NCBI RefSeq assembly: GCF_004168625.1
Contig: NZ_SDWW01000004.1
Location: forward strand, 62,001-126,000
Source of the DNA: Pengzhenrongella frigida
Lineage (GTDB): Bacteria; Actinomycetota; Actinomycetes; Actinomycetales; Cellulomonadaceae
Length of the DNA: 64,000 nucleotides
Reading direction: 5' to 3'
This document shows positions 24,633 to 35,827 of the stretch, in pieces; the first letter of the stretch is position 1, and each line of letters begins with the position of its first letter. Under the pieces are notes generated by a model that did no database searches, had not been told where the DNA came from, and was given only the letters and a program-made list of their open reading frames with translations. Made by a program: the position numbers and the translations under genes.

Positions 24633-25606
24633 GAGGGGAGCTCCTGGCTGTGGGGGGTGGGGGGAGTGCCGGTGTGGAGGTGGCGGCGCACGAGATCCCG
24701 GGCCGCATCAAGGTCGGCGGGCGTCTTGACCGCCACCGTCTCCACCCCGGGCAGGGTACGCCTGGCCAGTCCGGTGAGGACACCGGCGGGGGCCAGCTCG
24801 AGCAGGCCTGTGACGCCCAGCTCTTGCATGGTGACCTGGCACCGGTCCCAGCGCACGGGGTTCGCGACCTGCGCCACGAGCCGCGAGAGCGCGGTCGGGC
24901 CGGAGGTGATCGCGGCGCCGTCGGCGTTGGAGAGCAGCGTGATCCGGGGGTCCGCGGGCGTGACCGTCGCGGCGCGCGCCGCGAGCTCGTCGACCGCCGG
25001 GGCCATGTGGATCGTGTGGAAGGCGCCGGCGACCTGGAGCGGGATCACCCGGGTGCGCGCCGGCGGGTCGGCAGCGAGGGCGGCCAGCGCCTCGAAGGTG
25101 CCGGCGGCCACGACCTGGCCGGCACCGTTGACGTTGGCGGGGGTGAGGCCGAGCTCGGCCAAACGGGCCAGCACCTCGTCCGGGTCCCCGCCGAGCACCG
25201 CGCTCATGCTGGTCGGGGTCGTGGCGGCAGCGCGCGCCATCGCCGCGCCGCGGACGGCGACGAGATCGAGGGCCTGATCCTCGGTGAGCACCCCGGCCAG
25301 CGCCGCGGCACCGAACTCGCCGACGGAGTGCCCGGCGACGACGTCGATGCGCGGTCCGGTCGCGCGGGTGAGGTCGCCGTCGAACACGGCGTGGAAGGTC
25401 AGCAGGGCCGCCGCCACCAGCAGGGGCTGGGCCACCGCGGTGTCCCGGATGGTCGCGGCGTCCGACGTGGTGCCGTGGGCCGCCAGGTCCTGGCCGACGA
25501 CGGCGGAGTACCCCCCGAGCCGCCCATCCATCCCCGGCAGCTCGAGCCAGGGCGCAAGCATGCCGGGAGACTGGGCTCCCTGACCGGGACACACGACGAC
25601 AAGCAC
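24629..25606 (-). CDS. fabD: Malonyl-CoA:ACP transacylase
   Basis: Transfers malonyl groups from CoA to acyl carrier protein; 325 aa. Active-site Ser94 lies in GHSVGEF, and the catalytic His197 in GAFHTIHM. The N-terminal PGQGAQ oxyanion motif is at 8-13. The start is GTG 25606. It is the first gene of the fab operon; the 79-bp gap behind it to the regulator gene probably holds the operon promoter and the regulator's binding site. Confidence 0.95.
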   Translation of the reverse strand: MLVVVCPGQGAQSPGMLAPWLELPGMDGRLGGYSAVVGQDLAAHGTTSDAATIRDTAVAQPLLVAAALLTFHAVFDGDLTRATGPRIDVVAGHSVGEFGAAALAGVLTEDQALDLVAVRGAAMARAAATTPTSMSAVLGGDPDEVLARLAELGLTPANVNGAGQVVAAGTFEALAALAADPPARTRVIPLQVAGAFHTIHMAPAVDELAARAATVTPADPRITLLSNADGAAITSGPTALSRLVAQVANPVRWDRCQVTMQELGVTGLLELAPAGVLTGLARRTLPGVETVAVKTPADLDAARDLVRRHLHTGTPPTPHSQELPS

Positions 25607-25685
25607 GTGTCCTACTGTGTCGAACGCGCGGCGCCGGACCGGATCACGACCCGCACCAAGGATTCCGAGTGGCTTTGTGGGTTAC

Positions 25686-26852
25686 CTACAAGGCGGCGTC
25701 CAGTCGTCCCAGGGCCAGGGCGATCTGCAGGACGTAGGACTCCCGCGGGTCAAGGGGGTCCCAACCGGTCACCTCGGCGACCTTGCGCAGGCGATATCGC
25801 ACCGTGTTCGGGTGCACGTAGAGCTGTCGGGCCGCAGCCTCGAGCGAGCGGCCGCCGCCGAGATAGGCGGACAGCGTCTCGAGCAGCGACCCCGTGCTCG
25901 CCTGCAGCGGCACGTACGCCTGCTCGACGAGCGTGCGGCGCGCCGACGTGTCGCCCATCAGCACCCGCTCGGGCAGGAGATCGTCGGCCGAGACCGGTCG
26001 AGGCGCGTACTCCCACGCCGGTGCCGCCGCGAGGCCGGCCAGCGCGGCGCGAGCCGACCGGGCCGAGTCGGCGAGGCTCTGCACGGTCGGGCCGATGACG
26101 ACCGGCCCCGGACCGAACCGGGGCAGCAGCGACGCGGCCGCGGCCTGCAGGTCACCGGTCCCGCCCAGGAACACCACGAGGCGGTCGCCCTGGATCCCGA
26201 CCAGCGCGTCGTCGGACGCCCGCCGGGTGGCCCGCCGCAGGTCGGCGGCCCGGGTCTCGTCGAGCGGTCCGCTCGACGTGCCCACCATCACCAGGGTCGC
26301 CCCGCGCCCGCTCCACCCGAGCGCGGCCACGCGGGAGCGCAAGCTGTCGTCCGCCTCGCCGCGGGTGAGCGCGTCCACGACGAGCGCCTCGAGCCGCGCG
26401 TCCCAGGCGCCGCGCACCTCGGCGGCACGCGCGTAGACCTCGGCCGCCGAGAACGCGACCTCGCGCGAGTAGCGCAGCACGGCCTCCCGCAGGTCCCGCT
26501 CGCCCCCGGGCGCGGCGAGCTGGTCACTGTGCACCTCGACGACGTCGACGATCACCCGGACCAGCTGCAGCGTGTGCTGCAACGAGATGGCACGGGTCAG
26601 CTCGGGCGGGGCGCCGGCGAAGATCTCGCTCACGCCGTGCGGAGCCACGGTCGGCTCGGCGTACCAGGTGACGAAGGAGTCGATACCCGCCTGGGCGACC
26701 AGCCCGACCCACGAGCGATGCTCCGCGGGGAGGTTCCGGTACCAGGCCAGGTCGTCGTCGAGTCGCCGCATCGCGGCGGCCCCGAGCAGGCCGGTCCCCT
26801 CCCGGAGTCGTTGCAGGGTGTCCGTCCCGGTCGGGGGAGGCTGAGCTCTCAT
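25686..26852 (-). CDS. fasR: PucR/CdaR-type regulator of fatty-acid synthesis (FasR-like)
   Basis: 388 aa. A GGDEF-like/PucR central region is followed by the C-terminal PucR helix-turn-helix (LETLSAYLGGGRSLEAAARQ, LYVHPNTVRYRLRKV), which binds DNA. In Streptomyces the protein in this position, directly upstream of fabD, activates the fab operon, and the same role is inferred here. This is unrelated to the TetR-family FasR of corynebacteria. The start is ATG 26852. No membrane segments are present. Confidence 0.88.
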   Translation of the reverse strand: MRAQPPPTGTDTLQRLREGTGLLGAAAMRRLDDDLAWYRNLPAEHRSWVGLVAQAGIDSFVTWYAEPTVAPHGVSEIFAGAPPELTRAISLQHTLQLVRVIVDVVEVHSDQLAAPGGERDLREAVLRYSREVAFSAAEVYARAAEVRGAWDARLEALVVDALTRGEADDSLRSRVAALGWSGRGATLVMVGTSSGPLDETRAADLRRATRRASDDALVGIQGDRLVVFLGGTGDLQAAAASLLPRFGPGPVVIGPTVQSLADSARSARAALAGLAAAPAWEYAPRPVSADDLLPERVLMGDTSARRTLVEQAYVPLQASTGSLLETLSAYLGGGRSLEAAARQLYVHPNTVRYRLRKVAEVTGWDPLDPRESYVLQIALALGRLDAAL

Positions 26853-26998
26853 CGCCCGAGCATACGGTGCGGGGTGCGGGCGGTCGTTGCAGACGGTTGT
26901 AGGGAGTCGACAAACCGCGCCGGGTGTGCAGGGGGCTTCGAGGGGCTGGACGGCCTGCGCACGCGGTACTCCGGCGGTCCACCGGCTATGGTCTTTTC

Positions 26999-27685
26999 AT
27001 GTCTTTGCTCCCTCGCCTACGCCTGCTCATGCGGCGTCCGCTGTCCGCTTCGAGGGTCGGTTCGACGCGTCCGACCAAGACGGCCCGCCGCGGGGACACC
27101 CTGCACGAGGACGCGCTGCGGTCCATGTTGAACGACGATCCCAACAACGTCCGGGCCTTCCAAGCGCTCGCAGCCATCGTCAGCCGTCGGGCGGCCGAGA
27201 ACGGCCCGGACGGCGATCCGCTGACGGGCGCGCTCGACCCGAGCGAGAAGCAGCGCGCGGCCGACCTTGCCGTGTGGTCCCTGGGTGAGGAGCTTGCGGG
27301 CAACCCGCGCGCCTGGCACCCGCTCATCGAGCTCGCCCGCCTGTCCGTGCAGGACGACCACGAGGGTGCACTGCGGCGGTTGGCGATCGCTGCCGAGCGT
27401 GACCCGTCGGGTGAGGCGCTCGCGGAGGGCATCGCGATGCTGCGCGACGCCGGGCTGTCGTCCGAGGCGATCGGCCTCGGCATCGGTCACTGGCGCCCCA
27501 AGGAGCAGACCCCGGAGGTCGGCCGGCAGATCGTGCAGGCGGCGCTCGACGCCGATCGCCCGCTCGAGGCCAAGCAGCACCTGAGGTCCCTCGACCTCTA
27601 CCCGGACCAGGCGGCGATCGCCGACCTGCGCGCCGAGCTCGCCCGCGCCGTCGCGCAGGCCGAGCAGCACATCGCGGGCGCCTGA
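26999..27685 (+). CDS. Conserved protein with TPR-like helical repeats
   Basis: 228 aa from ATG 26999 (a 25-codon longer frame lacks support). After a basic N-terminus the protein is alpha-helical with TPR-like pairs (EDALRSMLNDDPNNVRAFQA, PRAWHPLIELARLSVQDDHE, ALRRLAIAAERDPSG, RQIVQAALDADRPLEAKQHL). Such scaffolds usually mediate protein contacts. It is divergent from fasR and ends at a 19-bp terminator. Partner unknown. Confidence 0.75.
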   Translation: MSLLPRLRLLMRRPLSASRVGSTRPTKTARRGDTLHEDALRSMLNDDPNNVRAFQALAAIVSRRAAENGPDGDPLTGALDPSEKQRAADLAVWSLGEELAGNPRAWHPLIELARLSVQDDHEGALRRLAIAAERDPSGEALAEGIAMLRDAGLSSEAIGLGIGHWRPKEQTPEVGRQIVQAALDADRPLEAKQHLRSLDLYPDQAAIADLRAELARAVAQAEQHIAGA

Positions 27686-27701
27686 CCCGCTGACCGACCG
27701 T

Positions 27702-27745
27702 ATGAAGGAGGGCCCCGACGAAAATCCGTCGGGGCCCTCCTTCAT
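27702..27745. terminator. Bidirectional terminator before aceE
   Basis: The 19-bp arm 27702-27720 pairs perfectly with 27727-27745 around the 6-base loop AAAATC, between convergent genes. This is the strongest hairpin in the window. Confidence 0.93.
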
Positions 27746-27761
27746 CGCGTGCGTGCTGCGG

Positions 27762-30506
<2,745 letters not shown>

Positions 30507-30790
30507 GAGCGCTCCTTGCGTGTCCTGTGCAGCGAGGACCGGTGGGTCTTCGTGCATCGTCGGAAAGACCGGTCGGAGCGCCATCGGCCCCGCATACGTC
30601 GGAAGTATCTTCATTGTCCGGTGTTTCGGTGCGGAAGTCACACCTCGCCGTCCACCAAAGGCGTGACGTCCATGACATCGGCGGGGTGTCCATGGATGCC
30701 ACACCGCCCCGGGCCGTGGTGGGCTAGCGTGTGCAAAGAGAACAAGGGTCCCTCGGGGCCGACGATGACGAGAAGGGAACGGGTTTTCAC
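30507..30790. promoter_or_regulatory. Divergent aceE / DUF3052 intergenic region
   Basis: 284 bp. It should hold promoters for both genes. GGTGT (30685-30689) and ACACC (30701-30705) form an inverted repeat around CCATGGATG, a possible operator. No riboswitch recognised. Confidence 0.35.
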
Positions 30791-31225
30791 GTGTCTTCCA
30801 GCGCGACCCCCATCGATGAGGCTGCGGCGTCGCAGGGCGCGAGCCGGCTCGGATTCGCCGCCGGAGCCGTCGTCCAGGAGTTTGGCTGGTCGGACGACGT
30901 CGACGAGGCGCTGCGCGCCGCGGTCGAGGCGGCCACTGGGACCGAGCTCGTCGACGAGGACTACGACGATGTGACCGACGGCGTGCTGCTGTGGTGGCGC
31001 GAGGACGACGGCGACCTCACCGACGCGCTCGTCGACGTCCAGACCGTGCTCGACGACGGCGGGCTGATCTGGGTCCTGACCCTCAAGCCCGGTCGCTCTG
31101 GACACGTGAGCCACGGTGACATCGAGGAGGCGGCCACGACGGCCGGTCTCCACGCCACGAGCACCCTGTCGATCGCGACCGACTGGTCGGCCACCAAGCT
31201 CGGCACCCGCGGCCGCGGCCGCTGA
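30791..31225 (+). CDS. DUF3052 family protein
   Basis: 144 aa from GTG 30791, acidic, widely conserved in actinobacteria and typically found divergent from aceE as here. Recognisable segments are [40 protein letters not shown] and [15 protein letters not shown], and it ends [13 protein letters not shown]. The function is not established. The stop is immediately followed by the ATG of a peroxiredoxin gene, so the two are cotranscribed and probably translationally coupled, which hints at an oxidative-stress or redox link (inference). Confidence 0.88.
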   Translation: MSSSATPIDEAAASQGASRLGFAAGAVVQEFGWSDDVDEALRAAVEAATGTELVDEDYDDVTDGVLLWWREDDGDLTDALVDVQTVLDDGGLIWVLTLKPGRSGHVSHGDIEEAATTAGLHATSTLSIATDWSATKLGTRGRGR

Positions 31226-31708
31226 ATGTCGACCACCACCACTGAGGCTGCCCGCGCGGTGCAGGTCGGCGAGCTGGCCCCGGACTTCACGCTGCCCGAC
31301 ACGCACGGCACCCCCGTGCGGCTGTCGGACCTGCGCGGTGAAGCGGTGGCGGTGGTGTTCGTGCCGTTCGCGTTCACCGGGATCTGCACGGGCGAGCTGT
31401 GCGAGCTGCGCGACAACATCGGGGACTTCGACGCGGCCGGCGTACGCCTGCTGGTGGTCTCGTGCGACCCGACCCCGTCCCAGCGCGCCTGGTCCGAGCA
31501 GGAGGGCTTCGGTTTCGACCTCCTCTCCGACTTCTGGCCGCACGGCGCGGCGGCGCAGGCGTTCGGGGTCTTCGACGCTGCCAAGGGTCGGTCCGTGCGC
31601 GGGAGCTTCCTGATCGACGACGCCGGCATCGTGCGGTGGACGGTCGTCAACCCGTCCGGGCAGCCGCGCGACCTGGCCGGCTATCGCACGGCGCTCGCCG
31701 CGCTCTGA
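31226..31708 (+). CDS. Peroxiredoxin, AhpE/BCP type
   Basis: A thiol peroxidase of 160 aa. The peroxidatic Cys54 lies in PFAFTGICTGELCELRD, and Cys59 in the same segment could be a resolving residue. Thr51 and an Arg near the C-terminal third complete the active site. There is no signal peptide, so it reduces cytoplasmic peroxides. ATG 31226 abuts the stop of the DUF3052 gene. Confidence 0.93.
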   Translation: MSTTTTEAARAVQVGELAPDFTLPDTHGTPVRLSDLRGEAVAVVFVPFAFTGICTGELCELRDNIGDFDAAGVRLLVVSCDPTPSQRAWSEQEGFGFDLLSDFWPHGAAAQAFGVFDAAKGRSVRGSFLIDDAGIVRWTVVNPSGQPRDLAGYRTALAAL

Positions 31709-31799
31709 CGCGTTCGGTCCCCATGCCCGCACCGGACCGCCGTGACGCTCGGTGTCGGGTGCGCCGGTGCGGCTCGGTAGGCTTGGCGCGAACGAAAAA

Positions 31800-31873
31800 G
31801 GGCCTGTAGCTCAGTTGGTTAGAGCGCCGCGTTTACACCGCGGAGGTCGCCGGTTCGAACCCGGCCGGGCCCA
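31800..31873 (+). tRNA. tRNA-Val (anticodon TAC)
   Basis: A 74-nt cloverleaf: acceptor GGGCCTG/CGGGCCC with one G-U pair, D-arm GCTCAGTTGGTTAGAGC, anticodon loop TTTACAC (TAC), T-arm GCCGGTTCGAACCCGGC, discriminator A. CCA is not encoded. Confidence 0.97.
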
Positions 31874-31964
31874 CCCCCTTCATCCACCGCACGTTCCGGG
31901 ACAGCGCGGTCCAGCCCCGCGCGATCCGGCCCGGCGGAGTCCGGCCCCCCGGACGCCTGACCGC

Positions 31965-32435
31965 TCAGTCGTCGTCCTTGTTGCCCTTCTTGCGGTCCTT
32001 CGCATCCTCGGCGTCGTCCGCGGCCTGCTCCGCTGCGGCCTTCTGCGCTGCGGCCGCGTCGTCCGCGGCGGCGGCATCGGCGGCGGCCTGCGCCTCGGCC
32101 TGGACCCGGGCCGCCTCGTCCTCGAGCGCGGTCAGGTCGGCGGACACTGCGGCGATCGCCGCCTCGATGAGCGCCTCGCGCTCCGGCGACAGCCCGCCGG
32201 ACGCGCGCTCATCCGCGAGCTGACCGGTCAGGGCGTCGAGCGCCGTCCGGGCCGCGGGGAGGTCGTCGGCCGCGGCGGCGCGGGAGACCTCGAGGACGCT
32301 CGCCTGCAGCTGGTTCGCCGCGGCCGGGGTGAGGTCCGGTTCCGGGGTGCACCCGCTGAGCAGCCCCGCAAGGAGCGCGGCTGCGGCAAGGGTGCCGACG
32401 GTGGATGCCGTGCGGGGACGGGTCGGATGAGTCAT
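31965..32435 (-). CDS. Ala/Asp-rich lipoprotein encoded with a Ser/Thr kinase
   Basis: 156 aa. The signal peptide has lipobox LLSGC with Cys29. The mature part is one long charged alpha-helical stretch, probably coiled coil (residues 45-145), ending in a Lys/Asp tail (KDRKKGNKDDD). ATG 32435 overlaps the kinase stop (ATGA), so the two are translated together. The kinase could sense or phosphorylate an envelope partner for which this lipoprotein is a candidate; this is inference. No family recognised. Confidence 0.75.
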   Translation of the reverse strand: MTHPTRPRTASTVGTLAAAALLAGLLSGCTPEPDLTPAAANQLQASVLEVSRAAAADDLPAARTALDALTGQLADERASGGLSPEREALIEAAIAAVSADLTALEDEAARVQAEAQAAADAAAADDAAAAQKAAAEQAADDAEDAKDRKKGNKDDD

Positions 32436-33643
32436 GGCGTCACACTCTCCTGGAGGTGCTCGAGGTGCTCGCCGAGCTGTCCGGGCACGGCCGGGTAGGA
32501 CGGGGCGGGATCGGGCTGCGCATCGCCGCCCGATACCGCGATGACGACGGCGAGGACCGCGCCGAGAACGACTGCGGCCAGAACCAGCGCGACCGTCCGG
32601 CGCCGCCCGGCCAGGGCGGGCCCGGCCAGGGTCTGCCCGACGGCGGCGGGCTCGGGCGGGAGGGTCAGGGTCTGGGTCGGACCGGGCAGGCCTGGGAGGA
32701 CCTGGGTCGCGGCGGCCTCCGTCGTCGCGGTGCGGCGCACGGGCGCGGGGGCCGACGTCGGCGCGGCGGTGGCGCCCAGGACCCGGGTCGGGTCGGGCAC
32801 CGCGATGAGGTGGCGCAGCGCGGCGCTGGCTTCGAGCGCGGTCAGTCGGCTCGCCGGCTCGCGCGCGGTCATCGAGGTGAGCAGGTCGACCCACCAGGGG
32901 CCCAGCGCGGCGGGCACGACCGGGTCGTGGTGCAGGCGGGCCGCGACCGACTCCAGGACCGTGCCCGGGAAGACGCGTTCGCCGGTCAGGCACTCGAGCA
33001 GCACGAGGCCGAGCGCGTACACGTCGGTCGGCGGCCCGAGAACCGTGCCGGTGGCCTGTTCCGGGCTCAGGTAGCTCGGCGTGCCCAGCAGCATGCCGGT
33101 CGCGGTCAGGCGCGCCTCGTCGACCAGTCGCGCGATCCCGAAGTCTGTGAGCTTGGCCCACGGCTGCGTCGTGCCCGAGCGGGCGTCGCCCGGCAGCAGG
33201 ATGTTGGCGGGCTTCACGTCGCGGTGCACGACGCCGGCCTCGTGGATGTAGGCGAGCGACTCGGCCACCTGGGTGCCGATCAGGGCGGCCTGGGTCGGCG
33301 GGAGCGGGCCACCGGCGAGCCGGTCGGCGAGGGACGGGCCTCGGACGAGCTCGATCACGAGGAAGGCTCGGGTCGCGCCGTCGAGGACGCCGGACCCGGC
33401 GTCGAAGATCGTGACGAGGCCGGGGTGGTCGAGCCGGGCGAGCAGTCCGATCTCCGCCTGCTGGCGGGCGTCGAACGTGGACTCGGTGGACGTGTCCCGG
33501 AAGACCTTGAGGGCGACCTCGCGGCCGAGCAGGGTGTCCCGGGCGCGGTACACCTCGGCCATCGCGCCGGAGCCAAGCTTGCCGACCAGCTCATAGCGCC
33601 CGGCGAGCAGCAGCGGGCCGGAGGTCGACGGGGTGGGAACCAC
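32432..33643 (-). CDS. Membrane Ser/Thr protein kinase (PknB family)
   Basis: 403 aa. The N-terminal Hanks-type kinase domain has the glycine loop KLGSGAMAEVY (22-32), ATP-binding Lys46, the catalytic loop HRDVKPAN (140-147), DFG at 167-169 and GTPSYLSPEQA as activation segment. After a Pro/Thr-rich juxtamembrane linker, one membrane helix (about 345-368) leads to a very short external tail without PASTA repeats. The start is GTG 33643. It is cotranscribed with an overlapping lipoprotein gene and divergent from the Nif3 gene. Confidence 0.92.
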   Translation of the reverse strand: MVPTPSTSGPLLLAGRYELVGKLGSGAMAEVYRARDTLLGREVALKVFRDTSTESTFDARQQAEIGLLARLDHPGLVTIFDAGSGVLDGATRAFLVIELVRGPSLADRLAGGPLPPTQAALIGTQVAESLAYIHEAGVVHRDVKPANILLPGDARSGTTQPWAKLTDFGIARLVDEARLTATGMLLGTPSYLSPEQATGTVLGPPTDVYALGLVLLECLTGERVFPGTVLESVAARLHHDPVVPAALGPWWVDLLTSMTAREPASRLTALEASAALRHLIAVPDPTRVLGATAAPTSAPAPVRRTATTEAAATQVLPGLPGPTQTLTLPPEPAAVGQTLAGPALAGRRRTVALVLAAVVLGAVLAVVIAVSGGDAQPDPAPSYPAVPGQLGEHLEHLQESVTP

Positions 33644-33830
33644 AGCACATCCGATCGGGTGCGGGCGGACGTCGCCGGACGGCGAGCGGGGAGGGGGAGC
33701 CCTGCCAGGCTACGCGGTGGTCCGGGCCGCTCAGGAGACCGGGCTCGCCCGGGTGTCAGACCGGTCGCGGGCTCGGGTGCGGACGAGGGCTGACACCCGG
33801 GGTCGTGGGTGGGCCGGTAGCGTTCGGCTG

Positions 33831-35081
33831 GTGAGCTCCTTCGAGACTGCCCAGCCCGGTCCGGGATCGACCTCCGGGCCGTCGTCGGGTCCGCCGACGC
33901 TCGCCGACGCGGTCGCCGCCCTCGATCGTCGCTACCCGCGTGAGACCGCCGAGTCCTGGGACGCCGTCGGCCTCGTCGTCGGCGACCCGACCCAGCCCGT
34001 GCGCAAGGTCATGTTCGCCGTCGACCCGACCGCCGCCGTCGTCGACGAGGCCATCGCCTGGGGCGCCGACCTGCTCGTCACGCACCACCCGCTGCTGCTC
34101 CGGGCGGTGCACTCGGTGGCGGCGACCACGTTCAAGGGTGCGCTGGTGCACCGGCTGATCCGGGCGGGGGTCGCGCTGCACGTGGCCCACACCAACGCGG
34201 ACGCGGCGGTCGGTGGCGTAGCCGAGGCCCTGGCCGACGCCGTCGGGCTGGTGGACCTGGTTCCGCTCGCCGCTGCACCGGCGGAGCCGCTCGACAAGCA
34301 CGTGGTGTTCGTCCCGGTGGCCGACGCGGAGGCCGTCATCGACGCGCTCGCCGCCGTCGGTGCGGGTCGGATCGGCGAGTACAGCCGCGCGGCGTGGACG
34401 TCGACCGGGATCGGCACGTTCACCCCGTCGACGGCGGCCACCCCCGCGATCGGACGCGCGGGCGTCGTCGAGCAGGTGGCCGAGGCGCGGGTGGAGATGG
34501 TGGCGCCGCGACGGCTGCGCGACGTCGTCGTCGCGGCGATGCGAACGGCCCACCCGTACGAGGAGCCGGCGTTCGACGTGCTGGAGCTCGCTCCGGGGAC
34601 CTCCGCCACCGGCATCGGCCGGGTCGGGCGGTTGGTGCCACCGCTGACGCTGCGCGAGTTCGGTCTGCGCGTGGCGGCCTCGATCCCCGCGACCGAGCAG
34701 GGTGTGCGGCTCGCCGGTGACCTCGATGCGCTGGTGTCGCGCGTCGCCGTCGTCGGCGGGTCCGGTGACTCGCTGTTCGACGCGGTGCGCGCCGTCGGGG
34801 CCGATGCGTACCTGACCGCCGACCTGCGCCACCACCCCGCGAGCGAGCTCCGTGAGCGAGCCGAGTTCGAGGGTGCGAGGTCGGGAGGGGTGACGCCGGC
34901 GCGCCCGTTCCTGGTCGACGTCGCGCACTTCGCGAGCGAGTGGCCGTGGCTCGAACGGGCCGCGGCGGCGCTGGTGGGGGATCTCGGCGTGCTCGGCACT
35001 ACGGTGGTCACGCGCGTCAGCACGCTGCGGACGGATCCGTGGACGGCCCGCCTCGCATCTTTGGAAAGGACCGCTACGTGA
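33831..35081 (+). CDS. Nif3/YbgI-family dinuclear metal-binding protein
   Basis: 416 aa from GTG 33831. The N- and C-terminal NIF3 halves (about 20-150 and 330-410) carry the metal-ligand signatures ESWDAVGLVVGD, DLLVTHHPLL and HVAHTNADAA, then VDVAHFASEW near the end, with a PII-like insert between. It is annotated elsewhere as GTP cyclohydrolase I type 2, but that activity is not general, so I name it only by family. It is the first gene of a conserved actinobacterial triad with the zinc-ribbon and RNase H genes; the stop overlaps the next GTG. Confidence 0.88.
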   Translation: MSSFETAQPGPGSTSGPSSGPPTLADAVAALDRRYPRETAESWDAVGLVVGDPTQPVRKVMFAVDPTAAVVDEAIAWGADLLVTHHPLLLRAVHSVAATTFKGALVHRLIRAGVALHVAHTNADAAVGGVAEALADAVGLVDLVPLAAAPAEPLDKHVVFVPVADAEAVIDALAAVGAGRIGEYSRAAWTSTGIGTFTPSTAATPAIGRAGVVEQVAEARVEMVAPRRLRDVVVAAMRTAHPYEEPAFDVLELAPGTSATGIGRVGRLVPPLTLREFGLRVAASIPATEQGVRLAGDLDALVSRVAVVGGSGDSLFDAVRAVGADAYLTADLRHHPASELRERAEFEGARSGGVTPARPFLVDVAHFASEWPWLERAAAALVGDLGVLGTTVVTRVSTLRTDPWTARLASLERTAT

Positions 35082-35824
35082 CCACAGCACCGCTCGAGGA
35101 CCAGCGCCGGCTACTCGAAGTCCAGGCGTTGGATACGCGCGCGGCCCAGATCGCCCACCGGCAGCGCACGCTGCCGGCGATCGCTCGGATCACCGAGCTC
35201 GACGCCCGGCTCGCCGACGTCGACGCCTCGCGGGTCGCGTCGCGAACCGCGCTGAGCGACCTCAAGCGCGAGGTGACCAAGGCCGACGCCGACGTCGAGC
35301 AGGTGCGGGTCCGTGCGGCCCGCGACCAGGCGCGGCTCGACGCGGGAACCGGGACGGCGAAGGATCTGCAGGCCATCACCAGCGAGCTCACGGCGCTGGG
35401 CCGCCGACAGGCGGAGCTCGAGGAGGTCGAGCTCGAGGTGATGGAACGGCTCGAGGCGCACGAGAGCGTGCTCGCCGAGCTGAACTCCGCCGCGGCCGTG
35501 ATCGAGGCGCAGAAGGCCGAGGCCGTGGCCGAGCGCGACGCCGACCTCGCCGTCCTGACCGCGGAGCTGGTGGCCCTCGAGGTCGACCGGGCCGCGAAGG
35601 CCGAGGGTCTGGACGCCGGGCTGGTGAAGCTGTACGACCGGCTCCGCGCGCAGTCCGGCGGCCTGGGCGCGGCCGCCCTCCGCGGACGTCGCTGCGAGGG
35701 CTGCCGACTCGAGCTCAACCCGATGGACGTGGAGGCGATCCGCAAGGCCGCCCCCGAGCAGGTCGTGCTCTGCGAGGAGTGCGGCCGCATCCTCGTCCGG
35801 CTGCCTGAGCCGGTCCGGGGATAG
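35078..35824 (+). CDS. Coiled-coil protein with C4 zinc ribbon
   Basis: 248 aa. A long antiparallel coiled coil (about residues 10-190) is followed by a C4 zinc ribbon with CEGC and CEEC pairs (RRCEGCRLELN, VVLCEECGRIL). This is the zf-RING_7/CdsZ-type family conserved between Nif3 and RNase H genes in actinobacteria (Rv2229c equivalent in position). Nucleic-acid or ribosome-linked roles have been proposed for relatives; none can be assigned from sequence. The start is GTG 35078, overlapping the Nif3 stop. Confidence 0.9.
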   Translation: MTTAPLEDQRRLLEVQALDTRAAQIAHRQRTLPAIARITELDARLADVDASRVASRTALSDLKREVTKADADVEQVRVRAARDQARLDAGTGTAKDLQAITSELTALGRRQAELEEVELEVMERLEAHESVLAELNSAAAVIEAQKAEAVAERDADLAVLTAELVALEVDRAAKAEGLDAGLVKLYDRLRAQSGGLGAAALRGRRCEGCRLELNPMDVEAIRKAAPEQVVLCEECGRILVRLPEPVRG

Positions 35825-35827
35825 CGC

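Noticed and set aside
30507-30704. 66-codon N-terminal extension of aceE
   Set aside because: GTG 30506 has AAGGAG at ideal spacing and gives the usual N-terminus; the extension has no family similarity.
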